Shown here: positions 1-9,645 of the stretch, one piece after another
Numbering within the stretch: position 1 is the stretch's first letter
Layout of the letters: each line of letters starts with the position of its first letter
Assembly (NCBI RefSeq): GCF_910592395.1
Contig: NC_088309.1
Coordinates: 14,386,599 to 14,450,598, forward strand
Reading direction: 5' to 3'
DNA length: 64,000 bases
DNA from: Lineus longissimus
Taxonomy: Eukaryota; Nemertea; Pilidiophora; Heteronemertea; Lineidae
Translations under genes and position numbers: made by a program
The notes under the pieces: model-generated
Seen by the model: the letters and a program-made list of their open reading frames with translations, nothing else
Told to the model about the DNA's origin: nothing
Database searches by the model: none

Positions 1-135
1 AGTGCATTCTGCTGTACATTGTGCTGTACATTCGTCTGTGCATCTGTGCACACGTGCTACTGGTGGTCAACCCTGCTGTCTGGACGCTGTATCCTGTCTC
101 TTATGAACTGCTGAAGTTCCTCACCTCTAACCAAG
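1..135 (+). other. 5' leader of the Ty3/gypsy element
   Basis: This is untranslated sequence ahead of the Gag start codon. It contains short direct repeats of the type 'gctgtacatt'. The 5' LTR and primer-binding site are not recognisable and probably lie upstream of the window, so element completeness cannot be judged. Confidence 0.4.
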
Positions 136-2499
136 ATGCCTGACCCCGTAGTAGCTGCTCCTGCTGCTGACCCTTCTACCCGTGTAAGACCCCAAGTGTC
201 GCCACCACCCCCTCTGGACATTGGTCAGAAAGCCGTCGTGGAAAACTGGAAACTATGGAAACAAAGCTGGCAGAACTATCTCATAATCACTGGCTTAGAC
301 AAGGAAACCGATGAATATAAAGTTGCCCTACTCTTGCATTCGATTGGTACTGAACCCCTCGAGATCTATAATGGCATGAAATTTGCCGAAGATGGCGATG
401 AAAAGAAACATGACGTTGTTGTGAAAAAGTTCGAGGAACATTTTGTAGGCCTTACGAAAGAATACTTCGAACGTTTCCAATTTAACCGTCGTAATCAAAC
501 CGCTGGGGAATCTGTTGAACTATATGTCAGTGAACTTAGAAATATGGCAAAAACCTGTGGGTTTTGTGAATGTATGAGGGAAAAACTCATTATGGACCGC
601 CTTTTGCTAGGAGTCGCGAATGATAAGATGCGAGAGAAACTCATATCGCAAAAAGTCTTGGACCTCAAAAAGGCCATTGACATCTGTTTTTCTGTTGAAT
701 CTGCTTCCGTGCATATTAAAGCTTTGAAATCGGAGGACAGTTCTTCTGTAAATGCTGTTCGCTCTTCACGTCCGCGTGGTACGTCTACAAGGAAACCTGA
801 TCAACGCAAAGGTGCGACTGGCACCACACATGTCGCTCGAAAGCAGCTATGCAGATTCTGCTGCTATGAACATGTTATGAAAAAGTCTGCGTGTCCTGCT
901 AGTGGCAAGACATGCAAATCATGTGGTAAAGACAACCACTTCTCGAATTCGAAAATGTGTCTTTCGAAAAAGAAAAAGTCAAGGCATAAAGTACATGCTA
1001 TGTGCGAGTCTGAATCTGGCTCTGACGTGGAGTCCGATGGCACTATCGGTTGTGTAAATGTGGCCGATGTGAACGCTGTTGCTCCTGACTCTCGTGCAAT
1101 CTACTGTGAAATGTTGCTGAATGATTCGAAAGTTCGATTCCAGATTGATTGTGGTGCTACTGTGTCAGTTCTACCAAAACGATATCTGAAACCTGATTCC
1201 AAAATCCGCAAGGAACACGTTCATCTTCGAATGTGGAATTCGTCTGGCCTAAATGCTCTAGGCAAATGCAAAGTGAATGTTGTAAATCCAGCCACGGGAC
1301 AACGGTTTCGTCTGGATTGTGTCATTGTTGAGGAGGATTTAACTCCTCTGTTCAGTAGAAAAGCTGCTGAAAAAATGCGCCTGATTACCGTGAACAACGA
1401 TAATTTCGATCAAGTGAATTCTGTATCGCCAGGAGGTGCTGCTGTCTCTAAATTCGTGAACGAGTTTCCGAATGTGTTCTATCGCAAAGTCGGTACCTTG
1501 CCTGGTAAGGTACATCTAACCTTGGAACCGAATGCTGAACCGGTCGTGAGACCACCGCATAATGTGCCTGAGGCTCTGAAGGACAGAGTCAAGTCTGAAA
1601 TTGATGAAATGGCTGATCTAGGAATTCTAGCCCCTGTGGACGAGCCCACCGATTGGGTGAGTCAAATGGCTATCGCCGAAAAACGTAATGGTAGGCTACG
1701 TATTTGCATTAACCCTATGCATCTCAATAACGCTCTGAAACGTGAACACTACAAACTGCCTGTATTGGACGATGTGCTACCGAAACTTACTAACGCTCGT
1801 TTCTTCAGTACTGTTGACCTTAAAAGTGGTTTTCTACACTGTGAGCTTGACCATGAGTCTAGTCTGCTCACAACCTTCGCAACCCCGTTTGGTAATAGGT
1901 ATAGATGGCGCCGCATGCCATTTGGCCTTAAGGTATCAAGTGAAATTTTTCAGAAACGCTTGACTCAAGCACTTGAAGGGCTTGAGGGTGTCGAGATTAT
2001 CTTCGACGACATTACTATCTGGGGAACTACCGCTGAGGAGCATGATGAGCGCATGAGAAAATTCTTGAAACGCTGTGATGAGCTTGGCATCGCTCTCAAT
2101 CTTGAGAAATGCAAGTTCTCCCTGGAAGAAATTCCATTGGTCGGACACATTGTCGGTAGGAATGGTCTTCGTGTTGACCCTGAAAAGGTCAAGGCCATTA
2201 CGAAAATGCCTACACCTCAATGCAAAGCTGATGTGGAACGCCTACGTGGCATGGTTAACTACTTGTCGCGCTATGTTCCAAAACTGTCTGAGGAGATGAA
2301 AATTATCGCTGATCTCACACACAAGGACACTGTATGGTTATGGACTCCTGCCCATGACAAGGCTTTTGAACGTGTCAAAACGCTTCTCTGTAAAGCCTCT
2401 GTGCTTGCATTTTTCAGTGCATCCAAGGAACTTGTGATTCAAGTGACGCTAGTGGTAAGGGCCTCGGAGCTGCCCTGCTGCAAGATGGAAAGCCTATAG
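136..2499 (+). CDS. Ty3/gypsy retrotransposon Gag-protease-reverse transcriptase (5' part of pol)
   Basis: This is the first part of a fused Gag-Pol polyprotein of a Ty3/gypsy LTR retrotransposon. It has a Gag-like N-terminal domain (about residues 25-210), then two Cys-rich zinc-knuckle-like clusters beginning at C239 and C260. An aspartic protease motif follows with D338 in the context DCGAT, where most families have D-S/T-G. The reverse transcriptase has the usual fingers and palm blocks, and the catalytic pair D624-D625 sits in a FDD context instead of the usual YxDD. The frame is lost inside the RNase H domain, near 2443-2448, where comparison of frames suggests a single-base deletion; the last ~18 residues are out-of-frame read-through. 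The start ATG at 136 has no in-frame alternative upstream in the window. The family assignment is firm; activity is unlikely because of the frameshift. Confidence 0.9.
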   Translation: MPDPVVAAPAADPSTRVRPQVSPPPPLDIGQKAVVENWKLWKQSWQNYLIITGLDKETDEYKVALLLHSIGTEPLEIYNGMKFAEDGDEKKHDVVVKKFEEHFVGLTKEYFERFQFNRRNQTAGESVELYVSELRNMAKTCGFCECMREKLIMDRLLLGVANDKMREKLISQKVLDLKKAIDICFSVESASVHIKALKSEDSSSVNAVRSSRPRGTSTRKPDQRKGATGTTHVARKQLCRFCCYEHVMKKSACPASGKTCKSCGKDNHFSNSKMCLSKKKKSRHKVHAMCESESGSDVESDGTIGCVNVADVNAVAPDSRAIYCEMLLNDSKVRFQIDCGATVSVLPKRYLKPDSKIRKEHVHLRMWNSSGLNALGKCKVNVVNPATGQRFRLDCVIVEEDLTPLFSRKAAEKMRLITVNNDNFDQVNSVSPGGAAVSKFVNEFPNVFYRKVGTLPGKVHLTLEPNAEPVVRPPHNVPEALKDRVKSEIDEMADLGILAPVDEPTDWVSQMAIAEKRNGRLRICINPMHLNNALKREHYKLPVLDDVLPKLTNARFFSTVDLKSGFLHCELDHESSLLTTFATPFGNRYRWRRMPFGLKVSSEIFQKRLTQALEGLEGVEIIFDDITIWGTTAEEHDERMRKFLKRCDELGIALNLEKCKFSLEEIPLVGHIVGRNGLRVDPEKVKAITKMPTPQCKADVERLRGMVNYLSRYVPKLSEEMKIIADLTHKDTVWLWTPAHDKAFERVKTLLCKASVLAFFSASKELVIQVTLVVRASELPCCKMESL

Positions 2500-2558
2500 C
2501 TTACGCTAGTAGAGCCCTGACTGACTGTGAAACTCGATATGCGACCATCGAGAAAGAA

Positions 2559-4199
2559 ATGCTTGCTGTTATCTTCGCGTTGGAGAAATGGCATCAGTAC
2601 ACATATGGTCGTAAAATAACGGTGAACTCTGATCATCGCCCATTAGAGTCAATAATCCGCAAATCTATTGACAAGGCTCCGAAACGTCTTCAAGGCATGC
2701 TGCTACGTGCCTTAGCTTATGACATTGATATCAAGTGGATGGAAAGCCGTAAGATGGTTTTGGCTGATACGCTTAGCCGAGCCTTCCTCGAGGAGAAAGG
2801 AGGTCAAGGAATGTTCGAAACTGTAAATGCTCTTGGTTGTCTGACTGTTCCGCCTGATAAAGTATCGGAAATTCACAGTGAAACTGACAATGACGAGGCA
2901 TTGAACGTTTTGAAGGCAACCATTCAGAAAGGTTGGCCAGAGGACAAATCTGCACTGCCCACATCCGCAGAACCGTATTTTGACATACGTGATGAATTGG
3001 CAGTCACAGATGGTTTGATATTCAGAGGCGAAAGACTGGTTGTGCCTAAGACATTGAGAAAGAAAATGAAAGACTACATACATATCGGACACACCGGTGT
3101 CGAAGCTTGTCTACGCCGTGCACGCGAATGTATGTATTGGCCAAGTATGAACCAAGAACTGAAAGAATGGATTATACGCTGTGAAACATGTCGTGAGTTC
3201 GAAATTTCCCACCCTAACGAGACACTACAAAGCCATGATGTTCCGAGTAGAGTTTGGGAAAAAGTTGGGACTGATCTATTTTCCTACAAAGGAAAAACCT
3301 ACTTGATCACTATATGCTACTTCTCAAATTTTTGGGAAATTGATCGTCTGCATACTGAGGACTCAAAAACTGTCATAAAGAAACTGAAAGCGCATTTCGC
3401 GAGGTACGGTATCCCAGAGAAAATCGTATCTGACAACGGAGGACATTACACCTCAGACAAATTTCGCAAATTCACCAAAGATTTTGGCATCGAGCATTTC
3501 ACAATCTCCGCATACAATTCGAAAGCAAACGGAAAAGTAGAGTCCGCCGTAAAAAGCGCAAAGAAAATGCTTCGCAAAACTGAGAAAACTGGAGAAGACC
3601 AATATCTTGCCCTTCTGAACATTAGAAACACCCCTACACAAGGTGTTGACAGTAGTCCTGTACAGCGCATGCTTGGTAGGAGAACTAGGACAATTGTACC
3701 GACAACCAGTACATTACTCAAGCCGTCTCCACCACCAACCAAACACGAAATGCAACAATTAGAGCTGAATCAAAAACGTCAAGCAGTTTACTTCAACAGA
3801 ACTGCTAAGGATCTACCCCCTCTCGACAAAGGAGATACTGTTAGGATGAAACCTTTCCGCCTAGGACAAAAATCGTGGAAAAAAGCTGCAGTCGTCGAAC
3901 GTTTGGATAGGAGATCATATCAGATCGAGACCGAGGACGGTCAATCATTCCGAAGAAACAGAATCCACCTCAAAAAGACGAAGGAAAACCCGATTGTGAT
4001 CCCTCAGGACATCGACATTGGATTGGAGGACAATAATGTGCCTGCGCAAAACCGCGATGTTACCCACTCTAGCGCTGGTTCACAGGAACCACAATCCGCA
4101 GTTCGCGCGCCAGCATATCCGCCACCTGCTGAGAAAACTACTAGATCAGGCCGAGTTGTGAAAATTCCGTCAAAATTCAGGGACTATGATTGTGACTAA
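2559..4199 (+). CDS. Ty3/gypsy RNase H C-terminal part and integrase (3' part of pol, frameshifted from 136-2499)
   Basis: This continues the pol frame after the frameshift; homologous reading already begins near 2445. It starts in the RNase H domain, then has the H2C2 zinc-binding domain of integrase (about residues 175-215). The integrase core has D239, D292 and E328, and the last two are 35 residues apart, the classical DD35E spacing. The C-terminal region is basic and proline-rich and ends with an RSGR-type motif like that of many gypsy integrases. The 546-codon frame is otherwise open to the TAA at 4197. The annotated ATG is internal to RNase H and not a real initiation site. With the upstream ORF it makes one gag-pol gene broken by one indel, either an inactivating mutation or a sequencing error. 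Confidence 0.88.
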   Translation: MLAVIFALEKWHQYTYGRKITVNSDHRPLESIIRKSIDKAPKRLQGMLLRALAYDIDIKWMESRKMVLADTLSRAFLEEKGGQGMFETVNALGCLTVPPDKVSEIHSETDNDEALNVLKATIQKGWPEDKSALPTSAEPYFDIRDELAVTDGLIFRGERLVVPKTLRKKMKDYIHIGHTGVEACLRRARECMYWPSMNQELKEWIIRCETCREFEISHPNETLQSHDVPSRVWEKVGTDLFSYKGKTYLITICYFSNFWEIDRLHTEDSKTVIKKLKAHFARYGIPEKIVSDNGGHYTSDKFRKFTKDFGIEHFTISAYNSKANGKVESAVKSAKKMLRKTEKTGEDQYLALLNIRNTPTQGVDSSPVQRMLGRRTRTIVPTTSTLLKPSPPPTKHEMQQLELNQKRQAVYFNRTAKDLPPLDKGDTVRMKPFRLGQKSWKKAAVVERLDRRSYQIETEDGQSFRRNRIHLKKTKENPIVIPQDIDIGLEDNNVPAQNRDVTHSSAGSQEPQSAVRAPAYPPPAEKTTRSGRVVKIPSKFRDYDCD

Positions 4200-4714
4200 A
4201 AATCATGGTTGTGACAAAATCGCTGAAATTCGATACGGCCTGGAAAGTGTTAAAATTCTAATGTGGCCAACAAAGTGTTAATGTTGTTTAGTGCTAAAAG
4301 TGAAAAAAGGGTGATGTTCTGGAACCTCTCCCCTTAGTGAGTGCCACTAGGAAAGTGTTTTCAAATTTCATATTTTTGATAATCGTTCTGCGCACTTGTA
4401 GTGTTGTGCATTCTTTATTTTGTGTTTTCTAAAGCGTTGAAACTTATGCCAATTGGTATTCTATTATTTTCTTCCAGCAAGGACTTTGTACCATTTCTAG
4501 GACTCTATGGTATGATGTTGTTATCACGAATGTTTTGATTCTGTTGATGATCTAAAACTTTATTTGGGATAAGTTTTGGTAATTCTTGCCCTGTCTTTTA
4601 CTATAAGACAGTATTCGATATTCAGAGAGCTTAGTGTTATGTTACAGTGAAACAAAGACTCTTGGACTTGTGGACTATTATGATGAAGACCATCAGCTCT
4701 CAAAAAGAGGAGGA
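4200..4714 (+). other. gypsy 3' untranslated region with polypurine tract
   Basis: This is noncoding sequence between the pol stop and the 3' LTR. It ends in a purine run at 4702-4714 (aaaaagaggagga), a good polypurine tract for plus-strand priming, directly before a TGTAACA start typical of an LTR. No envelope-like ORF is present. Confidence 0.6.
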
Positions 4715-4900
4715 TGTAACAATATCTAAATATAGCTTGATGACGTCACTGACGTTCCCATGTAAAACTTAGCATATCCATGATCTGTCAAGTTGCTTCC
4801 AATATTACGATTTAGTTTGATTGACATCGTCGTCGTCTTATTCTGTCTTCAAACTCCTGCTGTGCCCCAGCCACAACTTTTTACACTCTGACCGGGATCC
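4715..4900 (+). repeat. start of putative 3' LTR of the gypsy element
   Basis: The sequence begins TGTAACAATATC right after the polypurine tract, as expected for a gypsy LTR. It contains a CRE-like TGACGTCA motif near 4741. The 3' end is not defined because no matching 5' LTR is in the window; a possible end is the tttttaca near 4880-4888, but it may extend to about 5050. Confidence 0.45.
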
Positions 4901-5051
4901 ACTGGCTGCCAACTTTGACGTCTAGAGGCGTCAGCCGAACGCTTCTTGTCGCCAAACTTGGCGGCTAGTGTGCTGCGGGCTTAATATAGCCTAATATTTT
5001 ATATTGGCCTAGGCCTAGGCCTATAGGCCGATCGAAATAGGGACCAAAATG

Positions 5052-5603
5052 TTACCTTTTATCCATTATATACATTAGGAAGCTCATGCTTAATTTCAAT
5101 TTTTCTGTGTCTTCGAAGTCCAGATTTTCGATGTTGAACTTCTCGGGTAACCATTTAGTCATTTCTTCCTGTTTTTTGTTAATTTTTTCTTCCAGGTCTT
5201 GGTCGATCTTCACATTGGCCATTTTGAATATCCTCTTATAGTCATCCTCGTCGTCAGCGCCATTGTCAATGAATTCACTATCGTATTTTATGCGCAATAC
5301 CTCCAGAGGAGACCCCATAAGCACGTCCCCATCAGCCCACCAAGTATCATCCTTCCATGAACTGGCCGATGCTGGCAGTTTTATTGTACTTATTTTATTC
5401 TTTCTCGCACCGAATACTTCAACTTCGCAATCTTGTGAAGAAGTCGAACTCGTTGCAGTGGTTTCATCCTCCACGCTTTTTTGTGAACACGATATCGGAG
5501 AAGACGCAGGTCCCGAATCATCCATCGGCTGATCCTGAGAGTCCGTAGCAGTTCCTACTGTACGTTTTTTACCTATCTTTTTCGACACTGTTCCATCATT
5601 CAT
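5052..5603 (-). CDS. orphan acidic/Ser-rich ORF, probably a first exon
   Basis: I do not recognise this protein. The most natural start is the ATG at 5603 (MNDGTVSKK); the frame stays open 43 codons further upstream, but that stretch is not obviously protein-like. The N-terminal half is basic then Ser/Thr-rich and low complexity. A tryptophan-containing block follows (SSWKDDTWWADGD), then a strongly acidic, charged helix-like C-terminus with a DDEDDY cluster and a KKQEEM stretch. The last codons read into AAAAG/GTAACA on the minus strand, a plausible splice donor near 5056. The ORF may therefore be an exon whose downstream exons were displaced by, or lie beyond, the gypsy insertion. No membrane segment or signal peptide is visible. 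It could be a host gene or an unfamiliar element gene. Confidence 0.4.
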   Translation of the reverse strand: MNDGTVSKKIGKKRTVGTATDSQDQPMDDSGPASSPISCSQKSVEDETTATSSTSSQDCEVEVFGARKNKISTIKLPASASSWKDDTWWADGDVLMGSPLEVLRIKYDSEFIDNGADDEDDYKRIFKMANVKIDQDLEEKINKKQEEMTKWLPEKFNIENLDFEDTEKLKLSMSFLMYIMDKR

Positions 5604-5732
5604 GTTTGGTGATAACACAGCATGGTAACCCACGATAAACACACGAAAGTGATGAAGAAAGGCAATGTGTAGCCTTACAAAACAAGAGCATGAAGAGCGG
5701 AACAGCGAGTTCACCATAATTCGAAATACCAA

Positions 5733-6846
5733 GCGAGGGGTTTGTTAATTTATGCAAGTTTCTCATATGAATCTATTTTTGTCCGTCATGTGACCTTCCT
5801 CGGCATTTTCGCGGCAAGTTCATAATAGTCCGGAGCTGAGCAACTGTTAGTGTTATTCGACGTGTATAGGCAAATGTTGGACAGAGTAAGTCTACCATAG
5901 GAACCCAATTCTTAAAGGCACGATAAAGTTACGAAAAGCCGCAGTTGTAACTATATAAAGCGAGATATAAGAGACACCTATCGGAAAAACAAAGTCCTTG
6001 CCGTGAGACAAGACCACAATTGATTTTTTAAGCCTTTTAGCAGTTAAATTGTCAATGTTTGACCGCGACGCATCAAAGAATGCGTCAAGTAGTGAAACTG
6101 AAATTCGGATATGATATACGGGTTAGTCTTGCGAGTAACTGGTGCGATGGAAATTGGTGATTGACCACGGAAATTTTTTTTTAATCGACAAATTAGACAG
6201 ACTTTGATATTTCCACTGTTTTCAGCCAACTGGCAGAAAAAACTCAAAACACGCCCCCTATTACCCAATTAGCAAAATTCGAAATTAATTTTTTCATCAA
6301 ATAATTTCTTTATATCTGTAGACTTGCCACAGCAAATATTTTTTCAATACCTCTCCAAATATGTACTTGAGAGTAAAAAACATGCACTCGTCTAATTGAT
6401 AGGCCTCGACACTCCAACCTGTGAATATTCATTAGTGGTCTTGTCTCCCGTTATATTTTGGAACAGGACTGCCCATTTATATCGTTGGAAACCGCACGGA
6501 TTTCAATCTCGAACACTATGTATTTGTTCTGTTTTGAAGAAACGGATATCTTAGGTCAACCCACAGGAAAAATCCTTTTCAAATATCAAATAACTTTTCA
6601 TTTTCATTTCATTTGATATCCCGACAAGTGAGGGTGGCTGTAATAAATTAGGCATTATTCAAATCGGTTGTCTTTCACATCAGACATATTTTCGTTAACG
6701 TCTTGATCTACATATATGGTAATTGATTTGTCCCCATAACTCGATTGTCGTCCCCATAATCGGGTAGGCCTATAGGCCTACTGTCCCCCTAAACCAATTT
6801 ACTAGTATAGGCCTACACACTCTCTAAAAACAAACGAGCGAATTCT
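5733..6846. other. A/T-rich spacer with no recognisable gene
   Basis: Only short, unconvincing ORFs are present. There are several copies of the 'taggcctat' motif, and no repeat structure was recognised apart from the cluster that follows. Confidence 0.4.
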
Positions 6847-6949
6847 CGCTCTTTAAGAGTGAATTCCCGCTCTTTGAAAGAGCTATATTAGTGATCGCTC
6901 TTCACAGAGCGAAATTCGCTCTTATGAAAGAGTGAAACTATTCGCTCTT
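6847..6949. repeat. cluster of short inverted GAGCGAA/CGCTCTT motifs
   Basis: CGCTCTT occurs at 6847, 6868, 6896, 6917 and 6943 (spacing 21, 28, 21 and 26 bp), interleaved with its complement-type motif AAGAG/GAGCGAA. The block can fold into several small hairpins. Its function is unknown. Confidence 0.6.
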
Positions 6950-7474
6950 TTAAAGAGCTAAAACCTTAGTGTTTCCATGGAGGTATTATAAAGATATATA
7001 ATATATAAGATTTATAATCCATGGTGTTCCTTACACATCGTAGATAGAAGTATTTATTTTATCAAATTGAACAACACCAGAATTCATAACACAAAACCTG
7101 CAATGTACTACAGAAATTTGCCTAACATCATTTACATGTATTGTCCGTGAACCGTCATCAGATTCCCAAGGCGCTTGAAATTGCTGAACAATAAATATCA
7201 ATTTTCAATGCAATCCGTTGTATAACAATCCGGCCTATAATCATCCTCTGGTATTCAATTTACAAAAAATACGATTTGACAATACTAGATCTTCGGATTA
7301 TTCTTAATTTCATTAGATTATATCCTATATGATCCTGATAATGCACATTGTATAATACAGTTAGGAAGAAGATTGAAATCAGTCCAATCCATTTTGGACT
7401 GATTTCAATTTCAAAAGGAGATCATGTCATTTTCACCCAAAAAAATCCACAAATAAGAGCTTTATTTACTGTTT
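6950..7474. other. A/T-rich spacer, no gene seen
   Basis: No convincing coding potential or repeat family was recognised. A short inverted pair around 7373-7402 (gaaatcagtccaa / ttggactgatttc) can form a hairpin. Confidence 0.35.
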
Positions 7475-7660
7475 TAATATGTAAATTCAAGGACTTGGTG
7501 AGCCCCCCTTTAGGTCGGGGGAGCACCCCCGAACCCCCCTACGATAGCGTAACGTTTTTACCCAGTACAATGGAGGGGAAACCCCCCAAATCCCCCCCCC
7601 CCCAAACCCCCCATGTTGGGACAATCCATAGTTCCTTCCGACGCATTTTTGTTTTGGTAA
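7475..7660 (+). repeat. 5' piece of the ~0.9 kb dispersed repeat
   Basis: This matches the start of the tandem repeat units at 12481-14990: a near match to GTAAAGTCAAGGACTTGG, then C-rich and G-rich runs and the segment ending near 'ttttgttttggtaatgta'. It is truncated at about 7660. Confidence 0.75.
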
Positions 7661-8544
7661 TGTATATACATTGTGATTGTTGTTCGGTTGTTGGTCAAAT
7701 AGGACATGAGTTAATTATTTTGTTACAACATGTATGGTGCTGGCTTGTGGTGGACGCCATCAAGAGACTTGTTTACAAACACAGTTTATTTTAGGCCTAT
7801 GCACTTACCTTCTTACGTAAGTGCATAGGTTCATTTTCTATCAGTTTTTCTTATACCCGCCCCATTCGTATACACAGCTGTGGTGTGAGAAGACCGGGAG
7901 GACGTTTGCTCCTGTGTTTTTATTCGTGTTCAAGGATCCGAACTTTGAGTATTTCTATTACGTTCTTTCCACGACTGATGGAAAAAAGATTTACTGTGTG
8001 TCTCGAGCTTTGACAATTCTTTAATTCGTAACTATGCATAGAGCCAAGCACGTGTGTGCATAGACCAAACATTTGGCTACATTTCGTAGCACTGCTTACA
8101 TCGTTCGTAACAAGTGTCTGTGTCGGCCGCAAGGAGCACCTTTACATGTAACCTTTATACGCAACGTTTTACGTGGATATACGTCGGATATCTGTACTTC
8201 CTGTTTGCGCAATCGTGACTTGTCTTTTGTCACTCACTTCCGGTACCGGGCTTGCACTTTTTCTGTGACGTCATCGACATGTACATGACTGTGTTTCTAC
8301 GTTCTACGAGTACATAACTGTGTTTCTACGAGTTGGAGCTTCTTTGGATATGTGTTTCTCAACCAGATTGACTGACTGATGTGTTTGTGCAAGTGTCATT
8401 CATAGCAGAGAGCTCTACATTGTCCATATAGACCATTGCCTAAGTTGCTTATGTAAATAAAGTGTGTTTGTGGTATTTGTGTAAAACAGCTTCAGGGTTT
8501 GTGTTTCTTCTGGTAATTTAGTAGTGTTTTTCATGTAGCTATGG
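7661..8544. other. spacer without recognised gene
   Basis: Several short ORFs are open but none resembles a known family. A small inverted repeat (ggcctatgcacttacctt / acgtaagtgcatagg) lies at about 7794-7829. An AATAAA is present near 8456. Confidence 0.35.
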
Positions 8545-8870
8545 TACAATTGTCCTTATTCACGGGAATCGGGCGTTTCCAGTGAGATACGACACAAATG
8601 GGTTGTCCTCATGCATTCACTTTGGAAACGCATTTTAAAATAGATGTTCCGTCCTGTTAATGGGGCACGTCATCATCGCGTACATTTGGGAAAAACTCCC
8701 TAACGAGACCGGAGCAGACGGCTGAAAGTAGTTTACTTATTGGCCGCTAGGGTGCAGAATGTCGCTCACCCGAATTTTTCACGCAACTTTTGCTAAATAG
8801 AGCTAGTTCTCGTTTGTTTTTCATTTTGATACTTCAGATTTGGGCAGTAGACCAATATAACTTAGTCCTA
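8545..8870 (+). repeat. middle piece of the ~0.9 kb dispersed repeat
   Basis: This matches the central part of the tandem repeat unit, from 'gtccttattcacggg' to 'gggcagtagaccaa', with a few substitutions. It then diverges into unrelated sequence. Confidence 0.75.
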
Positions 8871-9424
8871 AGATGTTCGACATGCTTTGACCTTTTTAGG
8901 TCAGAAATCACCAAAGATGTTCGACCACCACAACTCGGCACTGCACTAGCAGCACAGCAGAGATAGGGTCGCAGGGGCTAAAAATCTAGGCCATTATATC
9001 GATAACCTCAGGGCTTCAGCGAGTCCTTGGTCTCCAAATCTTACGATGATATGATACAAAGAAAATGAAACACAAATTACCTGCAAAGTATGCCCGAAAG
9101 TATGCGAGAACACACGACACACGCGTTCACTACAACAGCATGAAAAGCCAATCTTGACACTAGAGGCGCTGATGTCGTTCCTAAACAACAACTCTAGCAC
9201 TGCTAAATTGCCACCATCTTGAAAAGCAGTACCGCGCATGTGGAAATGTAAGGAATCTTTACAATTGCAAAGAGGCTATCGCATCACCACTACGCCCGAG
9301 AACACGATGACTGCACTGTGTGAGTTTGCATGAAAAGCGTGATAGCGTCGAAAAATTGCGTACCACGCATGCGCAAGGGGGAATCCCCAATCCGGCAAGA
9401 TTACGACGATGACCCCGCCGGGTC
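8871..9424. other. spacer between repeat pieces
   Basis: No gene was recognised. A short direct duplication (aagatgttcgac, near 8872 and 8913) is visible. Confidence 0.3.
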
Positions 9425-9645
9425 AATTAGATTAATATTTTTATTAGAGAAATATCCGTCCTAAATAATGACAGAAAAGGGTGGTTTATTTCAATTTTGT
9501 GGCGACATGGTCGAGGTCACGTGACATAAACAAAACAATCCCACACACCCGTCCAAAAAAGGCACTTTAAGAAAAACAAATACGTTTTTCTTAAAGTGCC
9601 TTTTTTGGACGGGTGTGTGCGATTGTTTTGTTTATGTCACGTGAC
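9425..9645. repeat. inverted copy of repeat tail forming a 62-bp-arm hairpin
   Basis: Bases 9425-9577 are the reverse complement of the repeat section seen near 13000-13150. They meet a direct copy at 9584-9645. Arms 9516-9577 and 9584-9645 are near-perfect complements (one mismatch noticed) around a 6-base loop (aaatac). The palindrome includes CACGTG sites at both outer ends and overlaps the first codons of the 9613-11274 ORF. Confidence 0.85.

Noticed and set aside
1742-2299. Several overlapping ORFs on both strands within the gypsy pol region
   Set aside because: They are shadows of the real pol frame; codon content and motifs support only the + frame of 136-2499.
2430-2560. Programmed ribosomal frameshift between gypsy ORFs
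   Set aside because: The frame change falls in the middle of the RNase H domain, not at a gag-pol or pol-env boundary, and no slippery site plus pseudoknot is evident. A simple one-base deletion explains it.
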